From assembly GCF_026230105.1 (NCBI RefSeq), contig NC_079485.1, forward strand, positions 13,214,872-13,278,871: 64,000 nt of DNA, given 5' to 3'. The first letter of the stretch is position 1. Every line of letters starts with the position of its first letter. The translations under genes and the position numbers were made by a program. Positions 31,027 to 44,400 of the stretch are shown here, piece by piece. The notes beneath the pieces were generated by a model. That model was not told the DNA's origin, made no database searches, and saw only the letters and a program-made list of their open reading frames with translations. This DNA comes from Diorhabda sublineata (lineage: Eukaryota; Arthropoda; Insecta; Coleoptera; Chrysomelidae).

Positions 31027-31684
31027 TATTAGAATTAGTACACTTTTGGGATTAATTTTGCCACAATCCCACTATGAAAACGCTCTTATACATATACAAA
31101 GGTATACATTCTATTTAGTATCCATGAATTGTTATCTTGTTCCATAATTTCAAATTTTTTTTCTTTTTTTTTTTTATATAACTATAATTGGTCTCTTTTT
31201 ATTCGTTTTAAATGCTCTGTTGCATTCTACTAAATCTTTTTCTTCATTATTATCTAGACCTTATCATTTATTTCTTGTTGGCTTTCATTTTCTCTATCTT
31301 CGATTCCTTGAATTTTCATATTATTGTGCTTTATTTATCTTTCTACATTTTTCAGTCTTTATTTTCGTTCAATTATCATTTGATCAAGCTTTTGATTTTA
31401 TTGTTTCAATTCTTCTGTCTATTTCTTCTTCCATGCTCTTAGGGCTTTCTTTTATCTTGAATCTTCTTTTTTATCATTCATTTCTTCACTTAACAAGTTT
31501 CGCTAGTTCTATCATCTACTCAGTTCAGTACCCAATATTCTATTTAGATTCAGTCCGGGTCTGTATTTTTGTTCATAACTTTTTCTATTTATTATCGATA
31601 TTAATAATTTTGATTTATTTTATATCTAGTTTTTCTCTTTTACTCGATTTCCTCTGTCATTTCATGTTAATATTTCTAGGTTAG
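31027..31684. other. right flank of Copia; T-rich stretch
   Basis: 31027-31080 is the inverted partner of 26526-26580. From 31200 the strand is very pyrimidine-rich; the long plus-strand frames are compositional. On the minus strand the stretch would encode charged, coiled-coil-like sequence, but no family was recognised. Confidence 0.4.
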
Positions 31685-32130
31685 GTCCTTTCATCTTCCT
31701 CATTTCACTTTAAAACCAGCACTTCTATTTATTATACCGTATGAAGTTGTAATCAAATCTTATTTCGTTAATATTTTTAGGTTAGGTCCGTCCTTTGCTC
31801 TAACTCTCCTGACTATTAGTTCGGAAGATTAAATGGACAAACGACTAATGAACCTCCATTATATTGTTTTTTATGCTCGATTTCCACTGTCATTTCATAG
31901 CATTTCAACATCAAAGTCAGCATTTTAAATGTTTTTTCAAGACCCATTTCATCTGCTAAGATACCTCCAGGAGGTTTTTGTTTTTTCACTTCACATAATC
32001 CATAAAAATGTGTAAAGCTATTGTGGTATTAAATCTACTTGTAAACTTTTTGTAGGTTCAGCAAAATCATCATCTTTTGGACAAGTTACCAAAGAACCAT
32101 GCAACTCTTTTAATTTATCTATTACAGAAT
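31685..32130 (-). pseudogene. SNF2-family helicase pseudogene, piece C (inverted copy of piece A)
   Basis: The minus strand repeats 25310-25745 with moderate divergence: a LHGSLVTCPKDDDF-like block near 32090, GGRYLSRWNG around 31970 in place of the Walker A region, and SFGRLNGQTTNEPPLYC-like antisense of motif Ia near 31830. Pieces A and C form the outer arms of an inverted duplication with the Copia element between them. It is inactive. Confidence 0.7.
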
Positions 32131-32379
32131 TATAATAGTTCCATTTCCAGAAATCTTTGATTAAAAAATTTCTCCCATGATAAAGCTTGTGACTCAATCC
32201 GTACTTCTTCTAATTGCTGTTATTATAACCTCTCTTATTTATTTTTTATTATCATTTGGTAAATTGAAACCTTCTGTTACATCTGTAGTACTTTTTGATT
32301 ACAACAAAATATTAATATTTTTGTCAAATATTGATATCAAAAAGCTGATGAAATCATGATGCGGAATGGTATGACGAAA

Positions 32380-33020
32380 TTGTAGAATCAGAACCTAACC
32401 AACAAATTTTTTAAAACTGTTGAATTTTCTTATAACGGTTATTCTTGATGAGAAAATGGAATTTTTGGAAAATGATTGTAGATCAGATACTGCATTGGAT
32501 TATATTGACCAATTGAACAAGTAAGTTGTTGAAGAATCCCGACTCTACAATTATTTTTCATTATGAATGGTGGCAGTCCTGCTAATGACATTTTTCAACG
32601 GCTGTCATCTTGACTTCTTGTATTCCGATTTGCTTGTGATTTGAATTTATTTTGTCAAGTAATTAAAAACTAAACTAGAAAAAACAGCGTAATGACAACT
32701 TCAAGCTCATTTTACTGATAGTGACACTAATTTTTGACAGCTACGTTTTTATAATGCACAATAAAAAGGCGTTAAGACACATAAATATAATAAGTTAACA
32801 ATTGGTGGTTTTTCAGATTCAATGACCGCAAAAACGAAAAGCGGATATCGTTATCTTCAACTGTTGGCGAAGTTGATTTAAATTTGGTTGGAACAAATCA
32901 ATTGACCCTATTGGGTCTCCACTGGAATCCCGAATTAGAACACCAGACGCAGGATCGAATTTTCCCCCATAGACAAAAGAATTTCGGATATGCAAATAAA
33001 GAACATATAAATTGCTAATA
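32380..33020 (+). pseudogene. SNF2-family helicase pseudogene, piece D (C-terminal helicase domain)
   Basis: Two exon-like blocks on the plus strand. The first ends at about 32520 with DYIDQLNK and a good donor (AAGTAAGTTG). The second begins after TTTTTCAG at 32818 and reads FNDRKNEKRISLSSTVGEVD, LNLVGTNQLTLLGLHWNPEL and EHQTQDRIFPHRQKNFGYAN before a stop. These are SNF2 motifs V and VI (usually LSLTAGGVGLNL and DRIYRIGQ), with the motif VI RIGQ changed to FPHRQ. The intron is kept, so this came from a genomic copy rather than a retrocopy. Confidence 0.75.
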
Positions 33021-33890
33021 ATTCGATGTTAACTGATATGTTGTATAAGTCGATGGAAAAGATTGAAATTATTATTTGATATATAAAATAGCTTCACTAT
33101 TATTTAAATTTTTTATGTATGTCATTTCATTTTGACATGTTTTATTGTTTAAAGTACTTTTGGAATTGTACTTGTTTGAATAAGGATCTAGTTTCCATTA
33201 TTTGTCACTATTTTAATTCAACCCATCTTCATTACTATTTCATATTCACGTTCTAGTTCTGTGCTTGTGCTGTCAATTAAACGCAAAGAAGTCTATTCTA
33301 ACCTAAAACTATTTTAATGAGTGCAGTCTATGCATCCAATGATCCGAGGTACATTATATTTCAAAAAGAAACTCAAACATTTCAAATTCATATTCAACTG
33401 AGTTAAATTTATATTTGTAATAAATCAAAACTAAATAAAAAGTTTTAACTACTGAAATTCATCCAAATATATTCTTATTGTGTCAAAATAAATTTGAAAG
33501 TTTCATTGGTTACCCAAATTTTTTTTTAAATTAGTCATCACTGAGTTGAATTAAAGGGTTTCTTAAAACAACTCCGTGGGGCTCTGCAACAGCTTATTCC
33601 AGCAGTCCAATATACAGAAGATCATCAATTAGTACAATCCTTTATAAATGATAGGTTAGAATTGTCTATTTACATGCAAATGAGAGTGAAACGACATCGA
33701 CCTTTCTTCTCCGCGGGTTGCGACTCTGTACTTTTGCGCTCCAATTCGGTTCTACCTCCAATATCCTTCAAAACTACATCCAATCATTTTTTCTTCAGTT
33801 TCCTCCTTTTTCTTATACCACTTTATAATCAAAACATACAGTTCTTTTACATAATGGGATTGCTTCAGAGTATATGACGTGATGAGGTCT
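33021..33890. other. AT-rich stretch
   Basis: No gene recognised. The segment 33570-33870 has balanced composition and may belong to the transposon remnant that follows. Confidence 0.4.
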
Positions 33891-34460
33891 TCTCCAGCGA
33901 CAAGTCTTTACCCGTTTTGTATGTCCGCTGGACAATTTCTTTTCAGTTTTCTACCATATTGGGGTTTTATAAGTGGATGTATGTATGTGGATATTGGGCT
34001 AACATATATAATGTGAACCAGAGGATCTATCGTATACCACCAGTGTTTACAGCTGATCTATTAATCTCTTTCCTCTTAGATAATAGGATGGCTGTAGCTA
34101 CCAGATATCTTCCTCTTCCATTTCAAGCGCTCCAAGATGTACTTCTTCACATTTTAAAAGAATGTGGATAGAGGTTTCGTCTTCTGTGCAACAAAATCTG
34201 CATTACCTGCTAGGTCTAGTTCTTCAGGTGTTGTTTGTTGAGGCGATAGTGCCTCGATTGGACTCCTGTAAGTATTCGAAGATTAGGTTCATACATTGAG
34301 AAGATTTACTCTGCTTATAGTCTCCTAGAAGAGTCTTTACCTGTCTCAGCCCCTGTTGGTTGTCCTAATGATTGGTTTTGCTACTATCTACCCTCATGTT
34401 CTGTATCTGATACCACAGAAGGGTTCGGGCTCCATTGAGGGATTGTCTACCCTCGTCTAT
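33890..34460 (-). mobile_element. non-LTR retrotransposon remnant, C-terminal region
   Basis: On the minus strand, QQGLRQVKTLLGDYKQSKSS (34300-34375) is followed by a decayed RYHL-type region and CRFCCTEDETSIHILLKCEE (34130-34200). The latter is a CCHC-like zinc-binding tail characteristic of I, Jockey and R1-type elements. The same family is at 640-1000 (-) and 54430-54760 (+). Confidence 0.7.
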
Positions 34461-35449
34461 AAGTGGATGGAATAACGTTTTTTCATGGTTACCCTGTCCT
34501 TCATTTTGAAGACGATAACTTTGTTATCGAAACGTGCGTCAGACATTGTGTTGGTGTAGTGGCTGTTGTATACAGTATGATTGTCACCAACGGTTCCAAA
34601 AATTCCAACTTGTCAATAATGTCGGTATGATACAAATTACAAGATACCAAAGTTGAAATTACATATATTTTGGGGGTAGGGTAGGTAGTGAAAAAAAAAA
34701 TAATTGAAGTGTCATTTATTAAAATGTTTTTAACTAAACGATTAGGAACCAGATTCTCATTTGTAAATTATGTACATTATAACAATGAGATTGTGATTCA
34801 AAATCATGAAAAAAAATTCGATAAAGGAAAAAAAGTGAAGCCAGTACGAAATTTTCACGGCTTCTGAGTCCCAGGAAAATTTCGTACTCAAACGAGGAAC
34901 AAACCAAAAGTGCGCGAATGAAATTCGTAAAACTGGCGCATTCAATAGGATTCTTATGAATTAACGAATTTGAGTATTGAATATTAAATTGGCGCAGTAA
35001 GTCACTAGTGGTTTGTTCCGTTTAACGAAAAGAAACATAAAAAATATGTTTTAACGATTTACAATAGATGAAAAATCGTTTTTTGATAGTTCCTTTTCAA
35101 TTTTTAGAAGTACAAATAACCCACCACCTTACCCCTGTATATTAACGAAAAAAATGTTCACTCGATTTTTAATATCACAAATGTTGCAGCTGAACCTCAA
35201 AAAGTCCCATAAATTTTGTATTTTGATATATATTTCCAGAAAATTGGCGCAATCAATAGGATAAATACCAAATTATAGGTTCTGGTAATAAGAGCGTTAA
35301 TTTTTTTCGAAAAAAGTTTAGTTTCTACCAAGTTTATGGCACTTTGAGCTACCTCAAAAAAAACTTGGATCGAAAACCATGGCAGTACAAACGAGTGAAA
35401 AAATTAAGAATCGAAAGAAGGGAAAAAAATGATTTAAATCGTTAAAATT
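34461..35449. other. 3' flank of the ZP-domain gene
   Basis: It should contain the 3' untranslated region of the ZP gene on the minus strand. At 34505-34540 lies a GATAACTTTGTTATCGAAAC motif that recurs near 52990 and 54490. No other gene seen. Confidence 0.4.
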
Positions 35450-38400
35450 TTAACTAGTATGGCTGTAAGCGGTATTAGTGTAAGGTCCGCTGTAAATTGA
35501 ACCGCTCGAATGCGAAGTCGTCTTCTTCCTTCTCTTGGCCAGGAGACATAAGATGGCGGCAACAACGCACAGCATCAAAATGAGACCCGCTATGCATATT
35601 CCGATGGCGAAACTCTTCTGAGATATGCAGATACTGTCTGAAGTCTTAAATTTGTTAAATTAGATAAACGAAGACCTTGATTGGTACTTACTTACTTTTT
35701 CGCTAAATACGGAATCTTCTTCAGTTTTTGCGGAATCGTTGGCTTCATTCACATATAAACCACTGTATACGTTTATGGTGGCTGGTGTACCTTCTCCTTC
35801 TGTGGTTTGCGAGCGCGCCTGTCGCCGGATTCTGTTACCATTGGAATTCCAACAAGTGGGCTCCTGGAAAATTTATTTCATCATTAAGAGCCATACTATA
35901 ACCTAAGGGAAAAGTTAGACTGAAACGGAAAGCTTCAGATTTTTTTTAAATAGTTATCTCATGTTTTCATTTTAAATTATTTTTTGCTAAAAAACTTTTC
36001 AACATAGAGACGTTTCCAGAAACTACAACTACATCGAATCTAGCGCCAGTACCAATTTTTCATTTTTGAAGAAACTAATCTAACCTAACCTTTTAAAGTT
36101 TTAAATGTATTTCCATCTGCAAATTAAACAATTTTACAAATTTTCCTAGAAAATATCGAAAAATCATCGAATCTAGATAATCAATTTTTTAAGAATATGG
36201 CAGGTTAAGCATGGGTCATGTGACCCTTGGAAAATTTGATATTTTTACCATAAAATCACCTTCTTAAGAGGAACATTCCCCTAAGTTATCAGACGTGCGT
36301 GCATTAGTTTTTCAAATAAAAAATTAATAGAATTTAAAAAATTTTGGTAAGAGTTTGATAAGCCACCCCACGACGATCATCATGAAATTGATTGATATTA
36401 AGAGAAATCGATTTTATGCGGAAACATTTACTTCCGGAGATACCGGAAGTGGCTATTATTTCAGGAAGGCTAACAGATATCGCACCATGGATAACCTTGA
36501 TCCATAGATCTCCTCAAGAAATATCTGTGTGTCAAAAGTCATGATGATTGACGCATGCGCAGAAGAGTTTTTGTGAAAAAAGTATGCAAATGCATCATTT
36601 TTATCAAAACAAGCACGTTGGTCCAGGAAGCTTAATTCATACAGATGTCTGGCTAGCCTATCCATGCCTCAGTGGGTAAATCACAAAGAAATATTTGTTT
36701 CTGATAGCGAGGTTCATACCCAAAGAATTGAGGCCAGTTGGAGATCTCTGAGAGCATTCTTCCGCTATTGGCATGTACCTTCAGAAGATTGGGAGGACGT
36801 AATCCTAGAATATATACATGGTGACGAGAATGTCGTAAGTCTGAACCAAAAATGCCCCATTCGTTTCATTTTCAAATGTAAAAGATATAGATTTAAGTAC
36901 AATTAAAATACTTGATTGAAGAAAAGTATTTTTGTTTACCTTTATTTCAGACCTAACTTAACCTAACCTTATAAAAACTCTTTAAAATTTGGTTTTAAAT
37001 TCTACAAGTTTTCAAACATTTCAGATTTTTCAAAATTTTTTGTGGTTTAATTTTGAAATTGCAATGGATTTTCGAAATGATATAGTTTTCATATTTTACA
37101 AATTTTTTGAAATTTTGAATTATCCATACATTATTGAATTGAGTATTTTTAGAAATACTTTTTTTTATTCCAATAATTTCATAATTTTTGCGAAACTCAT
37201 ACAAATTAAAAAAAATGTTCATTCATAGAAATTTCCAAATTTTCAATTTTTTTTTTTCGATATTTCACAAAAAAGTCTAGTAAGTAAAGTTTTTCAGGGG
37301 GGTTTCTCAATTTTTCAAATCCTTGAAAATCTTGCTAATTTTTTGAGTAAATTTTACGTTTTTTAAATTTTTCTACAATTTTTTGTAATTTTTGGATTAT
37401 TCTATTAGGCTCGTTTTGTTTTCCAAAATTCTCAGATTTATGAGAATTTTCAGAATCTAATAAAACTTTGTTTTTTTCTAAATTCTATCATATTTTCAAT
37501 TTTTTTGTGGAGCAGTTTCTAATTTGTTCAATTTTTAACCAACAGAAATTGAAAAATTTTTTGGAATCCACCAAATTTTTAAAACATATTTTAGTGGTTT
37601 TTAGAAATTTTTTATTTCCCAAAATTTGTCTCCAAAATTCAATTTTACATTATTTCTGAAAATTTAATTATCCAAAATGGTCGATTTTCTCGATAATTCT
37701 AACAATTTCAAATACGCTATTTATCACAGGTTCTTCAATATTTTCATTTTCAAAAATTATCAACCGATTAATCAAATTTGAATACTTACGACGTCACAAC
37801 TTTTATCTGCCTTCAAGCACAATTTGACATTACACTGATAATAAACGGAAGCCGTATAAGGAAATTTGTGTGCTTGGAATTCCACATAGGCTTTAGTCTT
37901 GTCTTCAGAATACCGGAACATTCCCATAATTTCCGGATCGGTGGGACACCCATCGTCGTTTATCAATTTTTGTTCCCCCCAACCGAGACCGTCTCTGACT
38001 AAACAATCGGTTACGTGGATACCATAAGTGTCTTGTTCATCCAAAGTTACGACGAGCGTCAGGGGATCCCCGATTTTAACGTTTTCCGCCACTTCTTTTT
38101 TGGTTGGGTCTCCCGAAAAGATGCGCATGCTACAGCCAGGCATAGGAGCCAGAGCCGTTAAACGATCAGCGCCCTGTAAACTGAAATATAAAACGTTACG
38201 ATTTGTTATATTCTACTCTATATTACACAAGGTTTTACAAAAAAAAGTTTAAGATAGGTAGGAAACTGAAAAATATTGGGGTTTGCTCGGTAAAAAATTT
38301 TCGTTACGTAATTCGATTTTGACATAAAATTGATAACTAATTTTCTACTTACTCGACTTTGAGCGAATCATTGGTGACTGTATTGTTCCGAGTATTATAG

Positions 38401-41400
38401 CGACACCTTATATGGAAACCTCTACCTTGATTCGTCACCAGTTTCAAATGAGGCTGTACTACAATCGTGTTGTAGTATTCTATGCCTCCATCGTCCTGAA
38501 AATAATAAATATCACATCATCCATACAACCCCGTAATTTCATTCAGACTAATAATTTGTCACATCTGCAGTGAATCGAATCGAAACAACAAAGACTATCA
38601 CGATTCAATGGACGGAGCCTCTTTCGAAAATTGGTTTTCCAAAATTCCAATAATGGCAACAACGGGAGCAGGTTCTCAAGAATGGTTTACTTCTAAAAAA
38701 ATCAATTTTGATGAAACTACAACTAAGACAGAGCTTCCACAAGTTATCACACCCCTAACATTATTGATAAAATGGCCCTACCATTGTGGACTGAATCCCA
38801 TTGAGTTGATCTGGAAAGATGTTGTACAATATGTACAATTACAACAGAAAATAAAACATTTGAATTTTTCACGAAGATATTCATATGATTACACTAGATA
38901 AGTGGAAAACGTGTTTTCAACATGTCTAGGACAAAGTTGAAACCAAAATCTGGTATATAGATATTGTCATTGATTAACAAGGTGAGTCCCTTATTATAAA
39001 TATTGACAACAGTGGAAGGAATAAGGAAATGAGGCATTCAACAATGTCTGGCACTATGGACCGGTATAGAAAATCAGTTCCACAGGGAAGTGCACTTAGC
39101 CCCATTCCTCTATCTTATGTACACAGCTGGTATTCCCAAACACACAACTACCGCAACATATGCAGATGACACTGCCGCTCTAGCATCTCACCAGGACCCA
39201 GATATGGCCTCCCATATATTGCAGACAAACTTAGACCCCATTTTCTTGTGGCTAAAAACTTGGAGAAGAAAAGTAAATTAAAATAAATCTGTTCATGTTA
39301 CCTACACCCAACGGAGAGGAACAGGCAACAAAAAGAGAGTGCAAAATACCTTGGAAATCATCTGAACCGACGACTAACCTGGAGCACACACATACTAACC
39401 AATTGGGTCTAAACGTCAGCAAACTATATTGGTTAATAGGTCGAAAATCCCAACTAATAATTGACAACAAGCTGCTAATATAGAAAAATCACACTAATTA
39501 TTGTAAATGCTCCTTGGTATGTACCCAACAGCGTTATGGAAACCCATCCCAAAACATTGGTTCCACCTCTAATGCTCAATGTAGAATTTTACAAATTGAA
39601 AATAAAAAAGGGGTGAAAAATAAAATTTAATGTTTCGATACACATATTTTTTAATTTCTAAATGAATGTGTTCCATTTTTAGCTGTTCACTTCGAAACTT
39701 CACGTTTATATTGTATATTTTTGTGATAATAATCGTTTATAATTTATATTATTAATCTGCAGTACGAAACTGCAAATTATTTCTTGTGCCAAGTGCGATC
39801 CTGTTACATGCTCGCCTTTGGAGTTTTCAACCCTAATCACGTGCACTATGCGTGAATATGTTTTGGTTTACTATTTTTCTTCGATAAATAAAATAAATAG
39901 AGTGGAAATGATTCAAAATTATCTTCCAAAAAATAAATAGTTTTCATATGAACAATACAACATTAATACTTTGTCAGAAATTAATGTAGTAACCCTCGTA
40001 CGCACAGGAGGGAGAAATAAGAGCAAAGAAAAACGAAGAAATAGAGAAAGAGCTGGAGTTACATAAAAGCACAAAGACTCAACTGGGCCGGGCACATAAT
40101 GAGAAAAAAATCAAATGATATAATCAAAAGAATCAAGCAATGGACCCCATTGGGGCCAAGGAGAAGAGAAAGACTTGAAGAAACGAAATAGAGGACATAA
40201 GAGCACTTAATATAGAAAACTGGAGGGCAAAATGCCGGAACCGAAAGGAATGGAAAATAATATCAACAACAACCAAAACAAACGATAAATTATAATGAAA
40301 ACAAAAATAGAAAACGAATAATCCATCTCAAAAAAAGAAGGATTTAAAGTGCCAAAAGCGATGGCCATAATCCAAAGTGTTGATGATGATAATGATGAAC
40401 CCTCGTATGCCAAAAATAAATTCCCTTTAGTCATCAAATTATCAATCTTTTCTACTTCAATATAAAGCAACCCTCGTATACACTATGCAAAATTTGAACA
40501 TACCTCGTATATAATACAATATAATTATGAATACCTGATAATGTTAAGAAAAGTTTTATTAAGAAAAATGAAATATTTTCTAATTTTCATTTATATTAGT
40601 TGCAACCATGTATACAATGCAAAATTTGAAAAAAAAATTTCTCGAACATACCTTGTATAGTTACTTTGGAATAATGAAATATTTGTTTTTTTTAATAGTT
40701 AGATATATTTGTAGGAACCCTTGTATATAAATTGCGAAAATAGAAACAAAATATTTTCGAGTATACCTCCTATATCATTTAATAATATTTAAATAAGTAT
40801 TATCTGAACAATTAAATATTAAAGCTTCTTTACATGCCAAAAATAATCGAAAATTTTAAATAGAAACCGGGTAGCGTGGAAAGGGGTTCTCGTCCTCTTT
40901 TCAGCAAAATCAAGTTTTTCAAATTTGGTGCAATCATTACACTACCCCCTTTATATTTAAAATTTTCGAAAGGCTGCTGGTATTTTCGTACTGTAAATTG
41001 AAATTTAAGAATAAAAATCCACAAAGTTTCAGGTTTTTTTTTCATAATACTTAATAATTGAATTTATTACATACAAATGAACCGTATTGTATATATCTAA
41101 AAATCTCCTTGAGTGATAGATGGGGTTTTTTTTTTGAAAAACCGTTACTTAAAATACAGTTATCTAACCCAGAAGCGACTATTTAATTAAAAACTCATTT
41201 GATTTGTAAAATACAGACGTGAAAAAATTAAATTGGAAATATAGAAAAAAATTCTAAGGACGAGTTACTCATCGGCCAACAGCCTCACCTTGAAACACGT
41301 TGCGTGGATCATCACTAAGAAATTATTCAATGGCCGCCAACAGTAGAAATGATTTAAAAAGTTCTCTTTGTAGTAAAAAAAATATTACATGAACGAGATG

Positions 41401-44400
41401 TTCAGGGCCGAACAAAATAAATTTTTAAATAACAAGAAATCATAGAAAATTTCAATTACGTCATGTTACAAGGTTCCATATAAAGACATGGCGAATATGT
41501 TGTTTGACTTCGAAGGTGTTTTATGTGGGATGACAATAATTTTTTTTTCATTCCTTAATATTAGAATAAAAATGATTCTCTATCTGATAAATACATGGAC
41601 AAAGTATTTTTGTACAAACTTACCAGGTCAGTACTCATGGTATTGCAGCCTCTAAGAGGTAGAGTATATTCAATAGGTGATTTCTTGTGAATCCATTCTC
41701 CCATACAAGTGCTGTTTTTCGAAAGGCCTCTTGGATAAACCATTCCATTGAATCTTCCTGATTTAGTAGTTATACTCACTACAATTTCATCGTTATTACA
41801 TTGAACTCGAATATCCGATGCTACTTCAAGTGAAGCTGAAACAAATCATGTATCAAGTCATATTCTCAGTTTTGTGTGATTCAATATATTCGTAATTGTC
41901 AATAAAATGACAAATTCATTGTAGAAAGAATATACTCCTACCCTCTGAAATAATTATTAAACTATCGATGGTTTATAAGTGGACTATCGATGGTTTATAA
42001 GTGGACTATCGATAAAAATTGATAGTACCGACTATCGATAGTTTCGTATCGCTTTGCATTTGGTCTGTTTCCAATAAAACGAAACAAATTCTGAAAATAT
42101 ATTCAGTGACAGTTGACACCAGTATTGCCAGTCCAGATTATGAAATAGACGTAAGCCAGTATACAGGGTGTCTCACGACGAGTTAAAACTATCTGTATAT
42201 GGCAAAAATAATATCATGAAAATTTCTACGTTCGGGTTCTCATATACGATATTTTTGACTAAAATATTTTCAAAGATCGACTGTAAAATTCTTATTTTAA
42301 ATGAAGCACCCTATATTTTAATACATTTTTGAAATCTACGTAAAATTTTAGTATACTTTTGTCTGAAAACTTTTTTCGAAAAATGCATACTTTTCGAGTT
42401 ATTAATTTTTTTGAAAAAACTTTGACTGTTGCAGGCCTTTATAAATTATTTATTTACGAGGATACCCTTAAAGATAAAAAAAGGTTTCTATTCGGTTGCT
42501 TTAATCAAGGTCAGACGTATTTGAATTTATGTTGAAAAATTTTTCATTTTATACAGGGTGTGTATAAAAAGTGTTCAAAACTTAACTTCATAAATATCAA
42601 ATTTCTTTATTTTTTTCAAATAGAACCACCCGGTTTTTCCCACTTTAATGCATTCATGGGTGAAAAATAAGGCAAATTCATGTATACTATAACCTAACCA
42701 AACGATTTTCGAAAGTATCTAACAATTGACTATTGACAGTTAAATAAGTTCTCATATTTTTAAGGGTAACCTCTTAAAAAACTAATTTATAAGGGTCTAC
42801 AACGGTCAAATTTTTTACAATAAAATTAATAACTCAAAAAGTATGCATTTTTCGAAAAAAGGTCTTAAGCAAAAGTATACTAAAATTTTAAGTAGATTGC
42901 AAAAATGTATTAATATACAGGGTGTTTTATTTAAAATAACAAAGTTACAGTCGGCCACATTTGAAAATATATTATATCGTATCTGAAAACCCAAATGTAG
43001 AAATTTTCATGATTTTACTACTAGTATTTTGCCATATACAGATAAGTTTAACTCGTCGTGAGACACCCTGTATAATTAGTACGAATTGCATATAAGAATT
43101 TAGTAGATATACGTGAAATGGGGAAGTTAAGGTAGATAAAACTTACAAAATATTGAGTGTGTTTCCGTGTACGCTCGCTGTTTATTTTTTAACCACTTTT
43201 CGTAAAAGTGATCTATGTCTACAAGTCTTCATCAAATTGATCGTGAAAAACGTGTAACATAACAATGTGAATAAGTTTTGTATAAACTGTCCACTATATT
43301 TAAATAAAGTAACAGAAAATACCCTGCAACCCCATCACAATCAGTTAGACAACGAACATCAACTGACACAGATCTCCGTAAACAAAAAACAAGAATTTTA
43401 CCTGAAAATGAACAAAACAAGTGATAAAGCCGCTCAAACTGTCACCCTATTGCGAAAAGGTCAAAGTCAACGAAAAGTGGTCAGCGCTAACATGATTTAA
43501 TCTGTTGGTTCCAGAGTTTACCATCGTTACCAAGAAACTAGTAACTTGAATCGAAGACGCGGTTTCAGAAGAAAACGGCGCACATCCAAAAGAGATGACC
43601 AATTAATTGTCAGCACATCACTGATGCTTAAATCTAACGAGAGCTCAGAGAAACGCAAGGAGTGGCTGGACAGCAAAAGGAAGATTTGAGACACCTAAAC
43701 TTGAGGGAAAGAGGCTCCAAATTAACCCCAGCCCACCGAGCAGTCCGTCTACGATTCACCACGATTAATGGGGCTCCGGTATCTTCTCAGAGGAAAGCTT
43801 GAATGGTAGAGATTTAAGTGAACGAATCTACAGAAGACCTAGAAGAAGAAACCTGGTTTTTGGACGAGTGTTTCTGGATGGTTTGGGCTGGTATTGCAAT
43901 GGAACGTGAAGGATTAATTCCGATATATAGAAGAAATTTACGTCGTTTCCTACAGTTCATTTCAAAGCAGGAAAATGCCCGCCCACATACTACAGATCCC
44001 GTACGGTAGAATTTACAAGATGTTGAAATTGCCGTTATGGAAGCCCGGATTTAATTCTTATCCAGCATTTCTGATATGAAATTAAGAAACAAGGTTAGAA
44101 ATTGTACATCAGCTACGAAATCGGACCTCAAAAGCCGTTTAGAAGCCATTATTATTTGTATTTTGACGAATTCAACCTTCTTAACTGTTTTTCATTATTT
44201 GAGATTTCTTCTCGTTTGATATTTTTTTACCAAAAAAAAAAACAACTAATTATCAACGAAGGCTACTCATTACAAAATTAAGACTAATTGTTTTGAGATA
44301 TTGTACTCGGAAAAAGAATGGAAGCTACATATTTTTTGCTAGAGAGTTTTGACCACTAGTATGCGATTTGAATCGATTTTTTGCTCACGAGTCTGATGAG

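Noticed and set aside
31212..31684. Long plus-strand frames with hydrophobic Phe/Leu/Ser-rich translation
   Set aside because: The strand is T-rich, which produces such frames by composition; there is no start context, splice signal or family match.
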